A stretch of DNA of 64,000 nucleotides from Klebsiella pneumoniae (lineage in GTDB: Bacteria; Pseudomonadota; Gammaproteobacteria; Pseudomonadales; UBA5518): positions 1 to 64,000 of the forward strand of contig CAMAXE010000013.1 of the NCBI GenBank assembly GCA_945862145.1, read 5' to 3'. Under the pieces are notes generated by a model. It had not been told where the DNA came from, did no database searches, and was given only the letters and a program-made list of their open reading frames with translations. Each line of letters begins with the position of its first letter. Position 1 is the stretch's first letter. A program made the position numbers and the translations under genes. Positions 1-8,771 of the stretch are shown here, one piece after another.

Positions 1-1
1 G

Positions 2-19
2 GCCCGCCACAAGGCGGGC
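2..19 (-). terminator. Hairpin downstream of the PEP-CTERM gene
   Basis: A perfect 7-bp stem (GCCCGCC/GGCGGGC) with a 4-base loop lies about 60 bases after the stop codon of the minus-strand PEP-CTERM gene. Any T-run would fall beyond the left window edge, so terminator function is only probable. Confidence 0.4.
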
Positions 20-77
20 TTCGAGCAAGCGCGAGCAGGCGGGCCAGGACCGAAACCCCGGCCTCGCCAGCCGTACA

Positions 78-728
78 TCAGGCCTTGCGTCGACGCACTG
101 CACCCAAGCCCGCCAGACCAAGACCAAGCAGTCCGAGGGTGCCGGGGACGGGGACTTCGGGGACTTCGCTGACTGAATTAAAGTAGAGCGAATTAATCGT
201 AGGGTAAACGTTAAAGCCTGGTGTTGCTAAAATCGATCCTCCCACCGTCAATGAACTGATCCCTAGGTCACTGGTGAAGCCTAAGAACGCACCAATCGTG
301 TTGAGGGCGTCACCGGTTGGAGCTGAAAGGATAATGACCGTGCCGTCGCTGAGAGATATCTTGACCCCAGAACTTACAGCATTGAAACTGGAGTCGGTCA
401 TAAAAAATAAACCGCCGACAGCCGTCGGGAGTACTCCAGTAAAGGTAAAGGTTAAATCGACAGGGTTATTTGTGCTAATTACGCCTAAACTGCTGTCTGC
501 GAATATACCACCAGTAGCGTTGGCCGAAAACGTATAGCCCGTCATGCCGGAGACGTCTAACCCGCTACTATAGAAGCCATTCAAGAGGTCAAAGTTTTGC
601 TCGACCTGTTCCGTAACTGCAGCGTTGAAGGCACTTTGCCCGATATAAGTAATGGTGGCTGCTAGAGCTGTATTCGCAGCACCGATAACTGCGGTGGCGA
701 AGCAGAGTGCGCGAACCAAACTTTTCAT
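78..728 (-). CDS. PEP-CTERM sorting domain protein, secreted
   Basis: Predicted exported protein of 216 residues. The start at 728 is chosen because it opens a typical signal peptide (MKSLVRALCF, hydrophobic core, Ala-rich cleavage region ending ALA) and has an AAGGAA ribosome site about 8 bases upstream; a longer frame to 812 lacks these. The middle is Ser/Thr/Gly-rich with no recognised domain. The C-terminus is a PEP-CTERM tripartite signal: VPGT near residue 195, a Leu/Gly/Ala hydrophobic helix and a basic tail RRRKA. In this family the tail is processed by an exosortase and the protein goes to the surface or exopolysaccharide. No exosortase gene is in the window. A GGAGAA/TTCTCC hairpin lies in the 5' leader near 752-770. 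Function otherwise unknown. Confidence 0.8.
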   Translation of the reverse strand: MKSLVRALCFATAVIGAANTALAATITYIGQSAFNAAVTEQVEQNFDLLNGFYSSGLDVSGMTGYTFSANATGGIFADSSLGVISTNNPVDLTFTFTGVLPTAVGGLFFMTDSSFNAVSSGVKISLSDGTVIILSAPTGDALNTIGAFLGFTSDLGISSLTVGGSILATPGFNVYPTINSLYFNSVSEVPEVPVPGTLGLLGLGLAGLGAVRRRKA

Positions 729-897
729 ATCGAAGTTCCTTATTTGTGACGGGAGAAGAGATTTCTCCATGCCGATGAGATTACGAGCATAATCGAGGCC
801 AACTTTACACATACCCTTAATAACAACGTGTTACAGAATTTCTAAGTTGAACTGCCAACCATCACTGTAAAATTTATCGACACATTGCGCGCCAGCG

Positions 898-945
898 AAG
901 ACTCGGCAACCGCGTCACAGGCTTCCTGGCGACGGCTCGCCACAC
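898..945. repeat. Diverged copy of part of the neighbouring SDR gene
   Basis: About 45 bases here closely match 1724-1770 inside the short-chain dehydrogenase gene, both containing GACGGCTCGCCAC preceded by a shared block. On the minus strand both read as the helix after the second strand of the Rossmann fold (ASRRQEAC-like). It looks like a short duplicated or leftover fragment of an SDR gene, not a functional frame. The bases between 729 and 897 hold only the 5' leader of the PEP-CTERM gene and AT-richer sequence. Confidence 0.55.
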
Positions 946-960
946 GCCTTTCTGGAACCT

Positions 961-1002
961 GCTGAACGCTGAACGCTGAATGCTGAATGCTGAATGCTGA
1001 AT
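961..1002. repeat. Six tandem heptamers GCTGAAY
   Basis: Two copies of GCTGAAC followed by four of GCTGAAT, perfect and head to tail, in the non-coding gap between the PEP-CTERM gene and the SDR gene. Such a short array is prone to slippage and may differ in copy number between strains. No protein-coding role is apparent. Confidence 0.9.
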
Positions 1003-1011
1003 GGGGCTGGA

Positions 1012-1125
1012 AGCATTACCTGGGAGAAGCCTTCGGTGGCGAGGTCCTCGGTGATTCACACCGCGCGCGTCTCGCAGCGCGCCAGTGCCGAGGTGATGAC
1101 CGTGCTGGCGCGCGCGCTCGACTGA
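1012..1125 (+). pseudogene. Possible 3' remnant of an unidentified gene
   Basis: A plus-strand frame immediately after the heptamer array reads like the natural end of a protein (VIHTARVSQRASAEV, then an Ala/Leu-rich helix ending in ALD) and stops with TGA at 1123-1125. It has no start or ribosome site of its own and runs back into the repeat. I do not recognise the family. It may be the tail of a gene whose body was deleted. Confidence 0.25.
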
Positions 1126-1135
1126 GCAAGGCGCC

Positions 1136-1879
1136 CTACTGCAGACCGCCGTCGACTCGCAACAGCGCCGAGGCAACGAACGAGGAGGCGGGGCTGGCGA
1201 GGAACAGCGCCGCTGTCACGATCTCCTCCGGATTTCCCGGCCGCCCGATCACCGAGGCGGCACGCGTGCGGTACTCCTCCGGCCAGGACTCTGAAATGTC
1301 GGTGAGAAACGGTCCCGCCGAGAGCGTGTTGAGGCGCACCTTGCCACCGAACTCCGCCCCGAAACCCGCAGCCAGCGTGTTCAGCGCGGCCTTGGCGCCG
1401 GAGTAGGGAATCGCATTGGCCAGCGGGCGCAGCGAGGCCGAACTGCTGATGTTGATGATGCAACCACCACCGGCATCGGCCATGCGCTTGCCCACCAACG
1501 CACAGAGACGGAACGGCCCCTTGAAATTCACGCCGATGATCTTGTCGAAGAGTTCCTCGGTAACGTCCGAGGGCGTATCGGTGAGCGGCGACATGCCGGC
1601 GTTGTTGATCAGGATATCCACGCGGCCAAAGCGCGTGTAGGCCGCCTCCACCAAGCGATCAAGATCGCCCCAACGCGCCACGTGGCAGGCCACCGGCAGT
1701 GCCTGCCGACCCATTGCCACGAACTCCGCGGCAACCGCGTTACAGGCCTCCTGGCGACGGCTCGCCACCACGAGATCAGCGCCCCGCTCGGCGAATGCGC
1801 GCGCCATGCGGTAGCCAAGACCGCGGGTGGCACCAGTGATCAGCACGACTTTACCGCTGAAGTCGAAAAGTGGATCCAT
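1136..1879 (-). CDS. Short-chain dehydrogenase/reductase (SDR)
   Basis: A 247-residue NAD(P)-dependent oxidoreductase of the classical SDR family. Visible motifs: the cofactor glycine motif TGATRGLG at about residues 15-22, NNAG near 93, a catalytic Ser in ISSSAS near 145 and the YSGAK active-site Tyr/Lys near 159-163, with a C-terminal VDGG typical of the family. The start at 1879 gives the usual SDR N-terminus (FSGKVVLITG). The open frame continues far upstream to 3004, but that part is antisense to the acyl-CoA dehydrogenase and is not real. It is divergent from that dehydrogenase, so the two may act on the same acyl or alcohol substrate; the substrate is unknown. Confidence 0.88.
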   Translation of the reverse strand: MDPLFDFSGKVVLITGATRGLGYRMARAFAERGADLVVASRRQEACNAVAAEFVAMGRQALPVACHVARWGDLDRLVEAAYTRFGRVDILINNAGMSPLTDTPSDVTEELFDKIIGVNFKGPFRLCALVGKRMADAGGGCIINISSSASLRPLANAIPYSGAKAALNTLAAGFGAEFGGKVRLNTLSAGPFLTDISESWPEEYRTRAASVIGRPGNPEEIVTAALFLASPASSFVASALLRVDGGLQ

Positions 1880-1987
1880 GCGAAGAGTTCCTGTTATCAG
1901 CGCGCTCTGATTTGTCACCGCAGCACGCATAATCGAGTGTGCCGCGCACGCTCGCGCGCTACTGTGACACCGAGGAGAATCCTGCGC

Positions 1988-3163
1988 ATGTTGCCCCGCG
2001 ATTTCACCGCCGAACAGCAGATGTTCCGCCAAGCCTACCGCAAATTCCTGGCCGCCGAGATCGTGCCGCACATGGAAGCCTGGCGTGAGGCGGGCATTGT
2101 CGATCGCCGCGCTTTCCGCAAGGCGGGCGAGCAGGGTTTCCTGATGGTCTGGCCCGAAGAAAAATTCGGCGGCAGCGGTGACAACGACTTCCGCTTCGAA
2201 CAGATCATCATGGAAGAAACCCAGTACGCCCGCGCCGGCGACTGGTACAACACGCTCCACAGCCGGCTGGTGGGCCCTTACATCACGCGCTTCGGCAGCA
2301 CCGCGCAGCAGGAGCGCTTCATGCCCGGCTGCGTGTCGGGCGAGACCATACTCGCCATCGCCATGACCGAGCCAGACGCCGGCTCGGATCTCGCTGGCAT
2401 ACGCACCCAGGCCGTGGAGCACGCCGATCACTGGCTGCTGAACGGTTCCAAGACCTACATCTCGAACGGCATCAACGCCGACCTCGTGGTGGTGGCCGCG
2501 AAGACCGATCCCGTCGGCAACCCCCACCACATGACGCTGCTGCTGGTCGAGCGCGGCATGGCGGGCTTCGAGCGCGGGCGCAATCTCGCCAAGATGGGCA
2601 TGAAGGGACAGGACACGGCGGAGTTGTTCTTCAACGACGTGAAGGTGCCCAAGCACAATGTGCTGGGCGAACCGGGCAAGGGATTCTTCTACCTGATGGA
2701 AGGTCTGGCCGAAGAACGCCTGCTGGGTGGCTGTGGTTATCTGGCTGCGGCGCAACTGTCCTTCGACCTCACCACCGCCTGGGTGCAGCAGCGCAAGGCC
2801 TTCGGCAAACGGCTCGCGGAGTTCCAGAACACGCAGTTCAAGCTCGCCGAATTGCGTACGGAGCTGGATCTGGCGCAGTGCTTCATCGACCAGTGCGTGC
2901 GCGCGTTCAACGCGGGCGTACTCACCGCAGTGGACGCCGCCAAGGCAAAACTGGTGAGCAGTGAACTGCAGGTGAAGAGCGCGGATATCGGTGTGCAGCT
3001 GCACGGCGGCGCCGGCTACATGGACGAATACCCGATCTGCCGGCAGTTCACCGACGCCCGCATCGCACCCATCTACGCTGGCAGCTCAGAGGTGATGAAA
3101 ATCATCATCAGCCGCGACTGCCTGGGCAAGGACTACCAGCCCTTCAACACGCGGAATTTCTGA
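1988..3163 (+). CDS. Acyl-CoA dehydrogenase (LCAD-like)
   Basis: A 391-residue FAD flavoenzyme expected to oxidise an acyl-CoA to the 2-enoyl-CoA and pass electrons to ETF. The ATG at 1988 follows a strong GAGGAGA ribosome site at 1972-1978. The flavin/substrate signature AMTEPDAGSDL lies near residues 125-135, QRKAFGK near 268 and a C-terminal FAD-contact segment GGAGYMDEYP near 340. Where medium-chain enzymes carry the catalytic Glu in YEGT, this protein has YAGSSE; long-chain and isovaleryl types place the base elsewhere, and EERLL near residue 242 fits that pattern. It sits with an enoyl-CoA hydratase and an SDR, so a small beta-oxidation-like set is likely. Exact substrate is not predictable. 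Confidence 0.92.
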   Translation: MLPRDFTAEQQMFRQAYRKFLAAEIVPHMEAWREAGIVDRRAFRKAGEQGFLMVWPEEKFGGSGDNDFRFEQIIMEETQYARAGDWYNTLHSRLVGPYITRFGSTAQQERFMPGCVSGETILAIAMTEPDAGSDLAGIRTQAVEHADHWLLNGSKTYISNGINADLVVVAAKTDPVGNPHHMTLLLVERGMAGFERGRNLAKMGMKGQDTAELFFNDVKVPKHNVLGEPGKGFFYLMEGLAEERLLGGCGYLAAAQLSFDLTTAWVQQRKAFGKRLAEFQNTQFKLAELRTELDLAQCFIDQCVRAFNAGVLTAVDAAKAKLVSSELQVKSADIGVQLHGGAGYMDEYPICRQFTDARIAPIYAGSSEVMKIIISRDCLGKDYQPFNTRNF

Positions 3164-3169
3164 GGCCGA

Positions 3170-3955
3170 TCAACCCTGCGCGCGCCCGCGGGCCATCACG
3201 CCAGCGCGGCGGCGCTCGATGTCCTCGGGGGTCACAAAGGCGTTGTAGGCCGTGGAGCAGACGCGCTCGTACTCCAGCGCATCGCGCAGCGGCAGCGATG
3301 CGCCGGTTTCCATCAGCTGGCGATACTCACGAATGAAGGCCGGGTCGACAAAGGCCATCGACTCGGCCAGCGCCAGCGCCTCGGGCAGCAACTGCGACTG
3401 CGGCACGACGCGGCTCACCAGTCCCCAGTCGAGCGCGGTTGCAGCATCGATGAAGCGTCCGGTGAAGCTCATCTCTCTGGCGCGTGCAGCACCCACGATG
3501 CGCTGCAGTTTTTGCGAGAGCCCCCAGCCGGGCATGATACCTACGAGCGCATGGGTGTCGGCAAAACGCGCGTTTTCAGAGGCGATCAGCACATCGCAGG
3601 CGAGCGCCAGCTCGAAGCCACCGGTGATGGCGACGCCGTTGATCGCGCCGATCACTGGCTTGCCGCAGCTCTCCACGGCGCGAACCGGGTTGGAGCGCGG
3701 ATCGGCGTCGGTGGCCACGGCGAGACCCGCGGAGCCGGAGCCGAGTTCCTTCAGATCAAGACCGGCCGTGAAGGCACGATCCCCGGCACCGGTAAGCACA
3801 ATCACGCGAACGTTTTCATCATCACGCAGCGTGACCATGACCTCAGAGAGCGCCGCACGAAGCGTCGCGGAGAGCGCGTTCATCGCCTGCGGTCGGTTCA
3901 GTATGACCACGGCAACGCCGCTTGCGCGCCGCTCGACAACGATCTCATCTGCCAT
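3170..3955 (-). CDS. Enoyl-CoA hydratase/isomerase family protein
   Basis: A 261-residue crotonase-fold protein that likely hydrates or isomerises an enoyl-CoA. The start at 3955 (MADEIVVERR) has a GAGGGG ribosome site about 8 bases upstream; a longer frame to 4015 lacks one. The oxyanion-hole regions are visible as AFTAGLDLKEL and NGVAITGGFELALACD. The Glu of FELAL matches the first catalytic acid of hydratases, but the second position lies in THALVG and is not Glu, which is common in paralogues, so the exact reaction is open. It converges on the acyl-CoA dehydrogenase with only 6 bases between the stops. Confidence 0.88.
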   Translation of the reverse strand: MADEIVVERRASGVAVVILNRPQAMNALSATLRAALSEVMVTLRDDENVRVIVLTGAGDRAFTAGLDLKELGSGSAGLAVATDADPRSNPVRAVESCGKPVIGAINGVAITGGFELALACDVLIASENARFADTHALVGIMPGWGLSQKLQRIVGAARAREMSFTGRFIDAATALDWGLVSRVVPQSQLLPEALALAESMAFVDPAFIREYRQLMETGASLPLRDALEYERVCSTAYNAFVTPEDIERRRAGVMARGRAQG

Positions 3956-4110
3956 GGACCCACCCCTCATTGAACCAATCGCGCCAGTGTACGCGGCGGG
4001 CCCAGAGGCTTCCATGGCGCCTGAATCTCGTTTAACCGGATGAATCGGATTGCTGGCTGAGGGGTATGCTCGGACCTGCGATCACAGCACCACTTCGGGA
4101 GACAGTGACC

Positions 4111-4578
4111 ATGCAGGCAGACGACTACTTCGGGATACAGAACCTCTTGTACAGCTACCCCTTTGCCCTGGATCGGGGAGACTTCGAGGCGGTTGGCAAG
4201 CTCTTCGAGCATGCCGACGTCTATAGCGGTGGCGTACTGATGGCCTCAAAGGATGCCTCCCGTGTGGCGGCCTCATTCCGCGACTGGGTGCTCACCTACG
4301 AGGGCTCGCCGCACACCCGGCACTTCCTGGCCAACGTGATGATCGAACCCGAGGGGGAGGAGCAGGCCACCGTGCGCTCCTACGTGATGGTTTTCCAGCA
4401 AACCGATGCGCTGCCCTTGCAGCCGGTGATCGGCGGCGACTACCGGGATCGGGTGCGGAAGGTCGATGGCCGCTGGCGCTTCGTGGAGCGTCATATGGGG
4501 AACGATCAGGTCGGCGATTTGTCGGCGCATGGGCGCGATGCCGGCGTGATCACGCGGCATCGGGCAAACGCCGGCTAG
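4111..4578 (+). CDS. NTF2/SnoaL-like domain protein
   Basis: A 155-residue single-domain protein of the NTF2-like (SnoaL-type) cone fold. The N-terminus (DYFGIQNLLYSYPFALDRGD) and the following region with TRHFLANV and the late GRWRFVERH are typical of this superfamily, which contains isomerases, dehydratases and binding proteins. The start at 4111 is preferred over 4066 because CGGGAGA lies at good spacing. Divergent from the enoyl-CoA hydratase gene with a 155-base gap. The catalytic residues cannot be assigned, so only the fold is called. Confidence 0.8.
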   Translation: MQADDYFGIQNLLYSYPFALDRGDFEAVGKLFEHADVYSGGVLMASKDASRVAASFRDWVLTYEGSPHTRHFLANVMIEPEGEEQATVRSYVMVFQQTDALPLQPVIGGDYRDRVRKVDGRWRFVERHMGNDQVGDLSAHGRDAGVITRHRANAG

Positions 4579-4597
4579 AGCCGCCGGCACGTCGGAT

Positions 4598-5482
4598 CTA
4601 CCGCAACCGCGCCTGAAGTCTGGGCCAGAGCGTATTCAGCGCAAGTCCCGCCATCACCAGCGCGGCAGCCGCGAGTTTCCAGCCCGGCAAGGCCTCGTGC
4701 AGGAAGACCGCTGAGGCCGCCATCCCGAACACCGGCACCAGCAGCGACATGGGCGCGACCGTGGCCGCCTGATAACGCGCTAGCAACCAGCCCCAGGCGG
4801 TGTAACCGAACAGGGTGTTTCCAACCGCCTGCCACACAACGGCCGCCCAGGTACTGGCATCTGCTCGGGTGACCCCGTCACGGATGGCAGGCCAGCCCTC
4901 AAAGACGAGCGAGAGCGCAAACAGCGGCGGCGCCGCGAACAAGCTCGCCCACACCACATAAGCCAGCATGTTCACGCCGGGTGTCTGGCGCGCGACCATG
5001 TTCCCGCCGGCCCAGCCCATCGCGGCGATCAGCACCAGGGCAATCCCGAGCGGGGTGGCCGAACCATCGGTACGCCAGATGATCAGCGCTATACCCGCCG
5101 TAGCCAGCGCGAGCGCCGCGAGCTGAAAGGGCCGTACGCGCTCCCCGGAGAGCCGCATCGACAAGGCGATGGTGAAAAAAACCTGTGTCTGGACCACCAG
5201 CGAGGCAAGACCAGGCGTTATGTGACCGGACATCGCCAGAAACAGCATGCCGAACTGCACTGCCCCGATCAGCACGCCATAGGCCGCGAGGTTACGCCAA
5301 GGGGCCGACGGGGGCCGCAGGAACAGTGCGGCGGGCAGGAAGGCAACACTGAAACGCAGCGCGGCGAACAACAAAGGCGGCAGGTGATCGAGCCCGATGC
5401 GGATCACCACAAAATTGGAACCCCACACGGCCATCACCAGAAGTGCGAGCAGCAGGTGCCTAGGCGTGAGACTGGACTGCAT
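4598..5482 (-). CDS. eamA: EamA-type drug/metabolite exporter
   Basis: A 294-residue inner-membrane permease of the drug/metabolite transporter superfamily with two EamA repeats and about ten hydrophobic segments. The opening (LLALLVMAVWGSNFVVIRIGL, in two blocks) and the late APMSLLVPVFGMAASAVFL segment follow Escherichia coli EamA, an exporter of O-acetylserine and cysteine, closely enough that the same subfamily is likely. The substrate here is an inference. It lies 98 bases downstream of the TonB receptor on the same strand, so the two could share a transcript. Confidence 0.82.
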   Translation of the reverse strand: MQSSLTPRHLLLALLVMAVWGSNFVVIRIGLDHLPPLLFAALRFSVAFLPAALFLRPPSAPWRNLAAYGVLIGAVQFGMLFLAMSGHITPGLASLVVQTQVFFTIALSMRLSGERVRPFQLAALALATAGIALIIWRTDGSATPLGIALVLIAAMGWAGGNMVARQTPGVNMLAYVVWASLFAAPPLFALSLVFEGWPAIRDGVTRADASTWAAVVWQAVGNTLFGYTAWGWLLARYQAATVAPMSLLVPVFGMAASAVFLHEALPGWKLAAAALVMAGLALNTLWPRLQARLR

Positions 5483-5580
5483 CAGAGATTCACCGCATCC
5501 AGACTCTCACGCAGCCCGCACCCTACGGATCTGCTCCGAAGCGGCACGGGGCACTCGCTTATCGGGCACCCCGTATCGCG

Positions 5581-7965
5581 TCAGAAGTTCACTTTCAGCT
5601 TGGCACCTGCCCAGCGCGGCGGACCGAACACCTGGATGGTGTACTTGCCGTAGGCCGAGATGTCGTAAGAGTAGTTGAGGGCTTCTTCGTCGGTGACGTT
5701 GTTCACGAAGACCGTGAGGTCCCACTTGTCGCTGGGCGCATAGCTCAAGCTGAGGTCCACAAGGGTGTAATCGCCGCCGCGGGTGGTCTCGGCGTTGATG
5801 ATGTTGAAGTACTGCTCACCCACGTGGTTGGCGGCAAGCTGCGCCGCCATCGTGCTGCCGTTGCCGATTTCCCATTGCTTGCGCAGCATGAGGTTCCAGC
5901 TGAAGTCGGAGGCGAGCGGGGCCTTCTGGTTGTCGCGGCCGGCCGCCGCCGGACGCGAGGGCACATCAACGCTGGTGTCGACCGCGCTCACTCCCGCCAA
6001 CACGTCCCAGCCGTTGCCGGGCGAGTAAATCAGCTCGAGTTCACCCCCGTAAAAAGCGGCCTCAGAGTTGATCATCAGGCTGGTAGTGCCGGCGAAATAG
6101 AACGCCTGGAAATTCTCGTAATCGTAGTAGTAGATGCTGCCATTAAGCCGCATATCGCCGTCCAGCCACTGGGTCTTGACGCCGAGTTCGTAGGCGGTAA
6201 GGATCTCCGGGTCGAAGCCGACCGCTTTGGGGTGAGCCGCGTCCAGGCCATCGGAGGGCGTGTTGAAACCACCCCCCTTGGAGCCGCGGCTGACGCCGAA
6301 GTAAACCAGGTTGTCATCGAAGGAGTAATCGAGTTGCACCTTGCCTGACCATTCCTTGTCATCACGCGAGAAATCGTGCCTGTCGCCGTTTTCCAGCGAG
6401 GGTGTGTCAAGCGGGATACCGGGTAGCGCAGACGACAGCGGGAGACCGAAGGCGTCGGTGAGAATGCCCCCGTAAGTGCCGTAGAAATTGATGGCTTCAA
6501 GACCGGGCCCGAACGGCACCATCTGGTACCTCAGGTCTTTCTTGTCGTGCGTCCAGCGCGCACCGGCGGTAAACAGCAGGCTGTCGCTGATGTGGTAATC
6601 GATCTGACCAAAGCCCGAGAGCGTCTTGGTGGTGGAGCCGGCGTCGAATTTCGGAAAGTACTGGTCCGAGGGGAATATGAAAGCGCCCGAGAAGTCGTCA
6701 TCGATCTTCAGGTAGTAAACGCCGGTTATCCACTCAAGTTTGCCGCTGGTGCCGTTAAGACGCAGCTCCTGGGAAAACTGCTTGATATCCGCGGCGGCAT
6801 CGTAAATCACGAGGCCGACACCGTAGGGATCCTCGGTGTATTGCGACGGACCCGTGCTGTCATCCTCTTCGCCGTACGTTTTGTCGCTAGTCGAGTAGTT
6901 GGTTACCGACACCAGCTTCACGGCCTCGTTCAGCTGCGAATCGAAGGTTGCGGTGTAATTACTGGAGTCGCGCTGCACGCCGCTGTCGCGGTAGTCGAAG
7001 GAACCCTTCCAGACCGAACCGTCGCCGTCATCGGTGGCCACCGAGTTGTCGAACAGGCTGCCAGCCTCGCCGTAGAAACCGAAGAAATCCTGATTGCCGA
7101 TCGGCTGATCGCCGCGGTAAACACCGCAGCCGGCCGGATCGTTCAGGCTGCAGAACTGGCCGAGCCCGTCGTCGCCGACCCGGGAAGCACGCGCGTGAAA
7201 GACGCCACCGCGGGTGTCCATGGTGGTGTACTCGGCAATCAGCAGCAGCGAGGTGTCTTCGCTGATATCGAAGTTCAGCATGCCCCGCACAGACTGCGTA
7301 TCGTCGGCGCGCATATCCGGTCCGTTGCTGTTCTTGATATAGCCGTCGTCCTTGTTGTGGTAGACGGCGATGCGGCCCTGCACCGAGTCACCCAGCGGGC
7401 CGCTCACTGCGCCCGTCACGCCGAACTGCCCGAACTCCGCGGCGGTGGCGCTGAAGTTGCCCTCGAAGGTCTCGGTGGGCTTGTTGCTCAGAAAATGCAC
7501 CAGTCCGCCGGTGGCGTTGCGCCCGTAGAGCGTGCCCTGCGGCCCCCGCAGGATCTCGATGCGCTCGATATCGTAGGTCGGCACGCCGGAGGCGCCCGGC
7601 GATGACAGGTAGGCCTGATCGCGGTACTGGGCGATCGGTGCTTCCTGACCTTCAGCGAAGTCGAGCTGGCTCACGCCACGTATGGAGAACAGCGCGATGT
7701 TGCCGGTGTCGCCCGTGTTGGAGGTGGCGATCAGGCCCGGCGTCTGCTTGGCGGCATCGAGGGAGTTGTCCCAGCCGAGCGCCTCCATCTGCTGACCCGT
7801 GAATGCCGACACGGACACACCCACATCCTGCAGGTACTGCGTTTTCTTCTGCGCGGTGACGATGATTTCCTCTTCGAAAACCTGCGCCTGCGCCGTCACG
7901 GTGATCACACCAGCAACGGCAGTGAACAAGGCCCTGCGCAAACATCTCTGTCCCGGTACCTGCAT
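5581..7965 (-). CDS. TonB-dependent outer-membrane receptor
   Basis: A 794-residue outer-membrane receptor. It begins with a signal peptide (ALFTAVAGVITVTAQAQ) followed by a TonB-box-like EEIIVTAQK, then a plug domain with RIEILRGPQGTLYGRNATGG near residues 115-160, and a long 22-strand barrel with alternating aromatic residues ending in the terminal Phe (LKVNF) needed for barrel assembly. A GAAGGGGAA ribosome site lies just upstream of the start. The sequence is of the large broad-substrate class common in oligotrophic marine and hydrocarbon-degrading bacteria; the ligand cannot be read off. No local TonB/ExbBD or regulator is present. Confidence 0.93.
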   Translation of the reverse strand: MQVPGQRCLRRALFTAVAGVITVTAQAQVFEEEIIVTAQKKTQYLQDVGVSVSAFTGQQMEALGWDNSLDAAKQTPGLIATSNTGDTGNIALFSIRGVSQLDFAEGQEAPIAQYRDQAYLSSPGASGVPTYDIERIEILRGPQGTLYGRNATGGLVHFLSNKPTETFEGNFSATAAEFGQFGVTGAVSGPLGDSVQGRIAVYHNKDDGYIKNSNGPDMRADDTQSVRGMLNFDISEDTSLLLIAEYTTMDTRGGVFHARASRVGDDGLGQFCSLNDPAGCGVYRGDQPIGNQDFFGFYGEAGSLFDNSVATDDGDGSVWKGSFDYRDSGVQRDSSNYTATFDSQLNEAVKLVSVTNYSTSDKTYGEEDDSTGPSQYTEDPYGVGLVIYDAAADIKQFSQELRLNGTSGKLEWITGVYYLKIDDDFSGAFIFPSDQYFPKFDAGSTTKTLSGFGQIDYHISDSLLFTAGARWTHDKKDLRYQMVPFGPGLEAINFYGTYGGILTDAFGLPLSSALPGIPLDTPSLENGDRHDFSRDDKEWSGKVQLDYSFDDNLVYFGVSRGSKGGGFNTPSDGLDAAHPKAVGFDPEILTAYELGVKTQWLDGDMRLNGSIYYYDYENFQAFYFAGTTSLMINSEAAFYGGELELIYSPGNGWDVLAGVSAVDTSVDVPSRPAAAGRDNQKAPLASDFSWNLMLRKQWEIGNGSTMAAQLAANHVGEQYFNIINAETTRGGDYTLVDLSLSYAPSDKWDLTVFVNNVTDEEALNYSYDISAYGKYTIQVFGPPRWAGAKLKVNF

Positions 7966-8201
7966 GGCGTTTCCCCTTCGTTGATTGTCACGGGCGAGGC
8001 GTCAAAGCGCCTGTTTGCTCTGAATGACAGCGCCCTCCCGCGAAGGGCCCTGTCTGTGGGCCGATTCTCGACGTCTTTTGCTTGCGGGCACAAGACCCCG
8101 CCAGATCCTCTACTCGCTCGAGTCAGGGCCCAGAGCTGCGGTAGATCAGAGTTGTGGCCCAGAAGGCGGGGCGGGCTCGCGCGAGCGCCCGGAAAAACAA
8201 A

Positions 8202-8225
8202 AACGCCCGCTTGGGGGCGGGCGTT
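8202..8225 (-). terminator. Intrinsic terminator after tRNA-Pro
   Basis: A 9-bp perfect stem (AACGCCCGC/GCGGGCGTT) with a 6-base loop is followed on the minus strand by T-rich sequence. It lies 30 bases downstream of the tRNA-Pro 3' end and is a good Rho-independent terminator. The 236 bases between it and the TonB receptor start hold no gene. Confidence 0.85.
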
Positions 8226-8254
8226 CGTGTATCAACGTGGGCGGTTGAATGTGT

Positions 8255-8331
8255 TGGTCGGAGCGACAGGATTTGAACCTGCGACCCCCACTCCCCCAGA
8301 GTGGTGCGCTACCAGCCTGCGCTACGCTCCG
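8255..8331 (-). tRNA. tRNA-Pro (GGG)
   Basis: A complete 77-base cloverleaf with encoded CCA. Acceptor arms CGGAGCG/CGCTCCG pair perfectly, the anticodon stem CCACT/AGTGG holds the loop CTGGGGG with anticodon GGG, and the T-loop reads TTCAAAT. Its place after the ihfA-MerR pair matches pseudomonads and relatives. Confidence 0.97.
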
Positions 8332-8420
8332 AAATGCCCGGGGAACCACTGGCGCGGGTCCCCGTCCGGCCGCGCATCATAAGGGATGCGTCACCTGAAA
8401 TGCACCTGAATTTACGCGCC

Positions 8421-8771
8421 TCAGCGCAGCGCCTTCAGCAGGTCCTCAAGCTCGACGATCATCTGGCGGATCAGCTGGCGGTAGTGGGAGTCTTCCTTGC
8501 GGGACTCGCCGTCCATGCGCTGGCGCGCCCCGCCGATGGTGAAGCCCTGCTCATAGAGCAAGCTCCGGATCTGGCGGATCATGATCACATCCTGGCGCTG
8601 GTAATAGCGGCGGTTGCCCCGGCGCTTCACGGGCTTCAGCTGCGGGAATTCTTGCTCCCAGTAGCGCAGCACGTGGGGCTTCACCGCACACAGCTCGCTC
8701 ACCTCACCGATGGTGAAATAGCGCTTGCCCGGAATCGGGGGCAGCTCGTTGTTGTTACTCGCCTCCAGCAT
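8421..8771 (-). CDS. MerR-family transcriptional regulator
   Basis: A 116-residue small regulator with the MerR winged-helix DNA-binding domain: [21 protein letters not shown] near residues 19-39 (helix-turn-helix) and the wing RRYYQRQDV near 54-62. The C-terminal part is a short helix ([16 protein letters not shown]) without Cys or a clear effector domain. Its start overlaps the end of ihfA by 17 bases, so it is translationally coupled to it. This ihfA-MerR pairing is conserved in gammaproteobacteria, but the ligand and targets of this small regulator are not known. Confidence 0.93.
   Translation of the reverse strand: MLEASNNNELPPIPGKRYFTIGEVSELCAVKPHVLRYWEQEFPQLKPVKRRGNRRYYQRQDVIMIRQIRSLLYEQGFTIGGARQRMDGESRKEDSHYRQLIRQMIVELEDLLKALR

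Noticed and set aside
961-1002. CRISPR-like array
   Set aside because: Units are only 7 bases with no spacers; a simple tandem repeat.
1882-3004. Long minus-strand open frame continuing upstream of the SDR (622 residues in all)
   Set aside because: It is antisense to the acyl-CoA dehydrogenase, with His/Leu/Val-rich composition typical of GC-rich shadows; only the part from 1879 down is a real SDR.
6547-7605. 352-residue plus-strand frame opposite the TonB receptor
   Set aside because: No domain, no start signal, fully antisense to a receptor with clear homology; a GC-rich shadow.
8376-8381. TATGAT -10 box for tRNA-Pro
   Set aside because: The -10 resembles consensus on the minus strand, but no matching -35 at suitable spacing and a 45-base distance to the tRNA; not strong enough to annotate.
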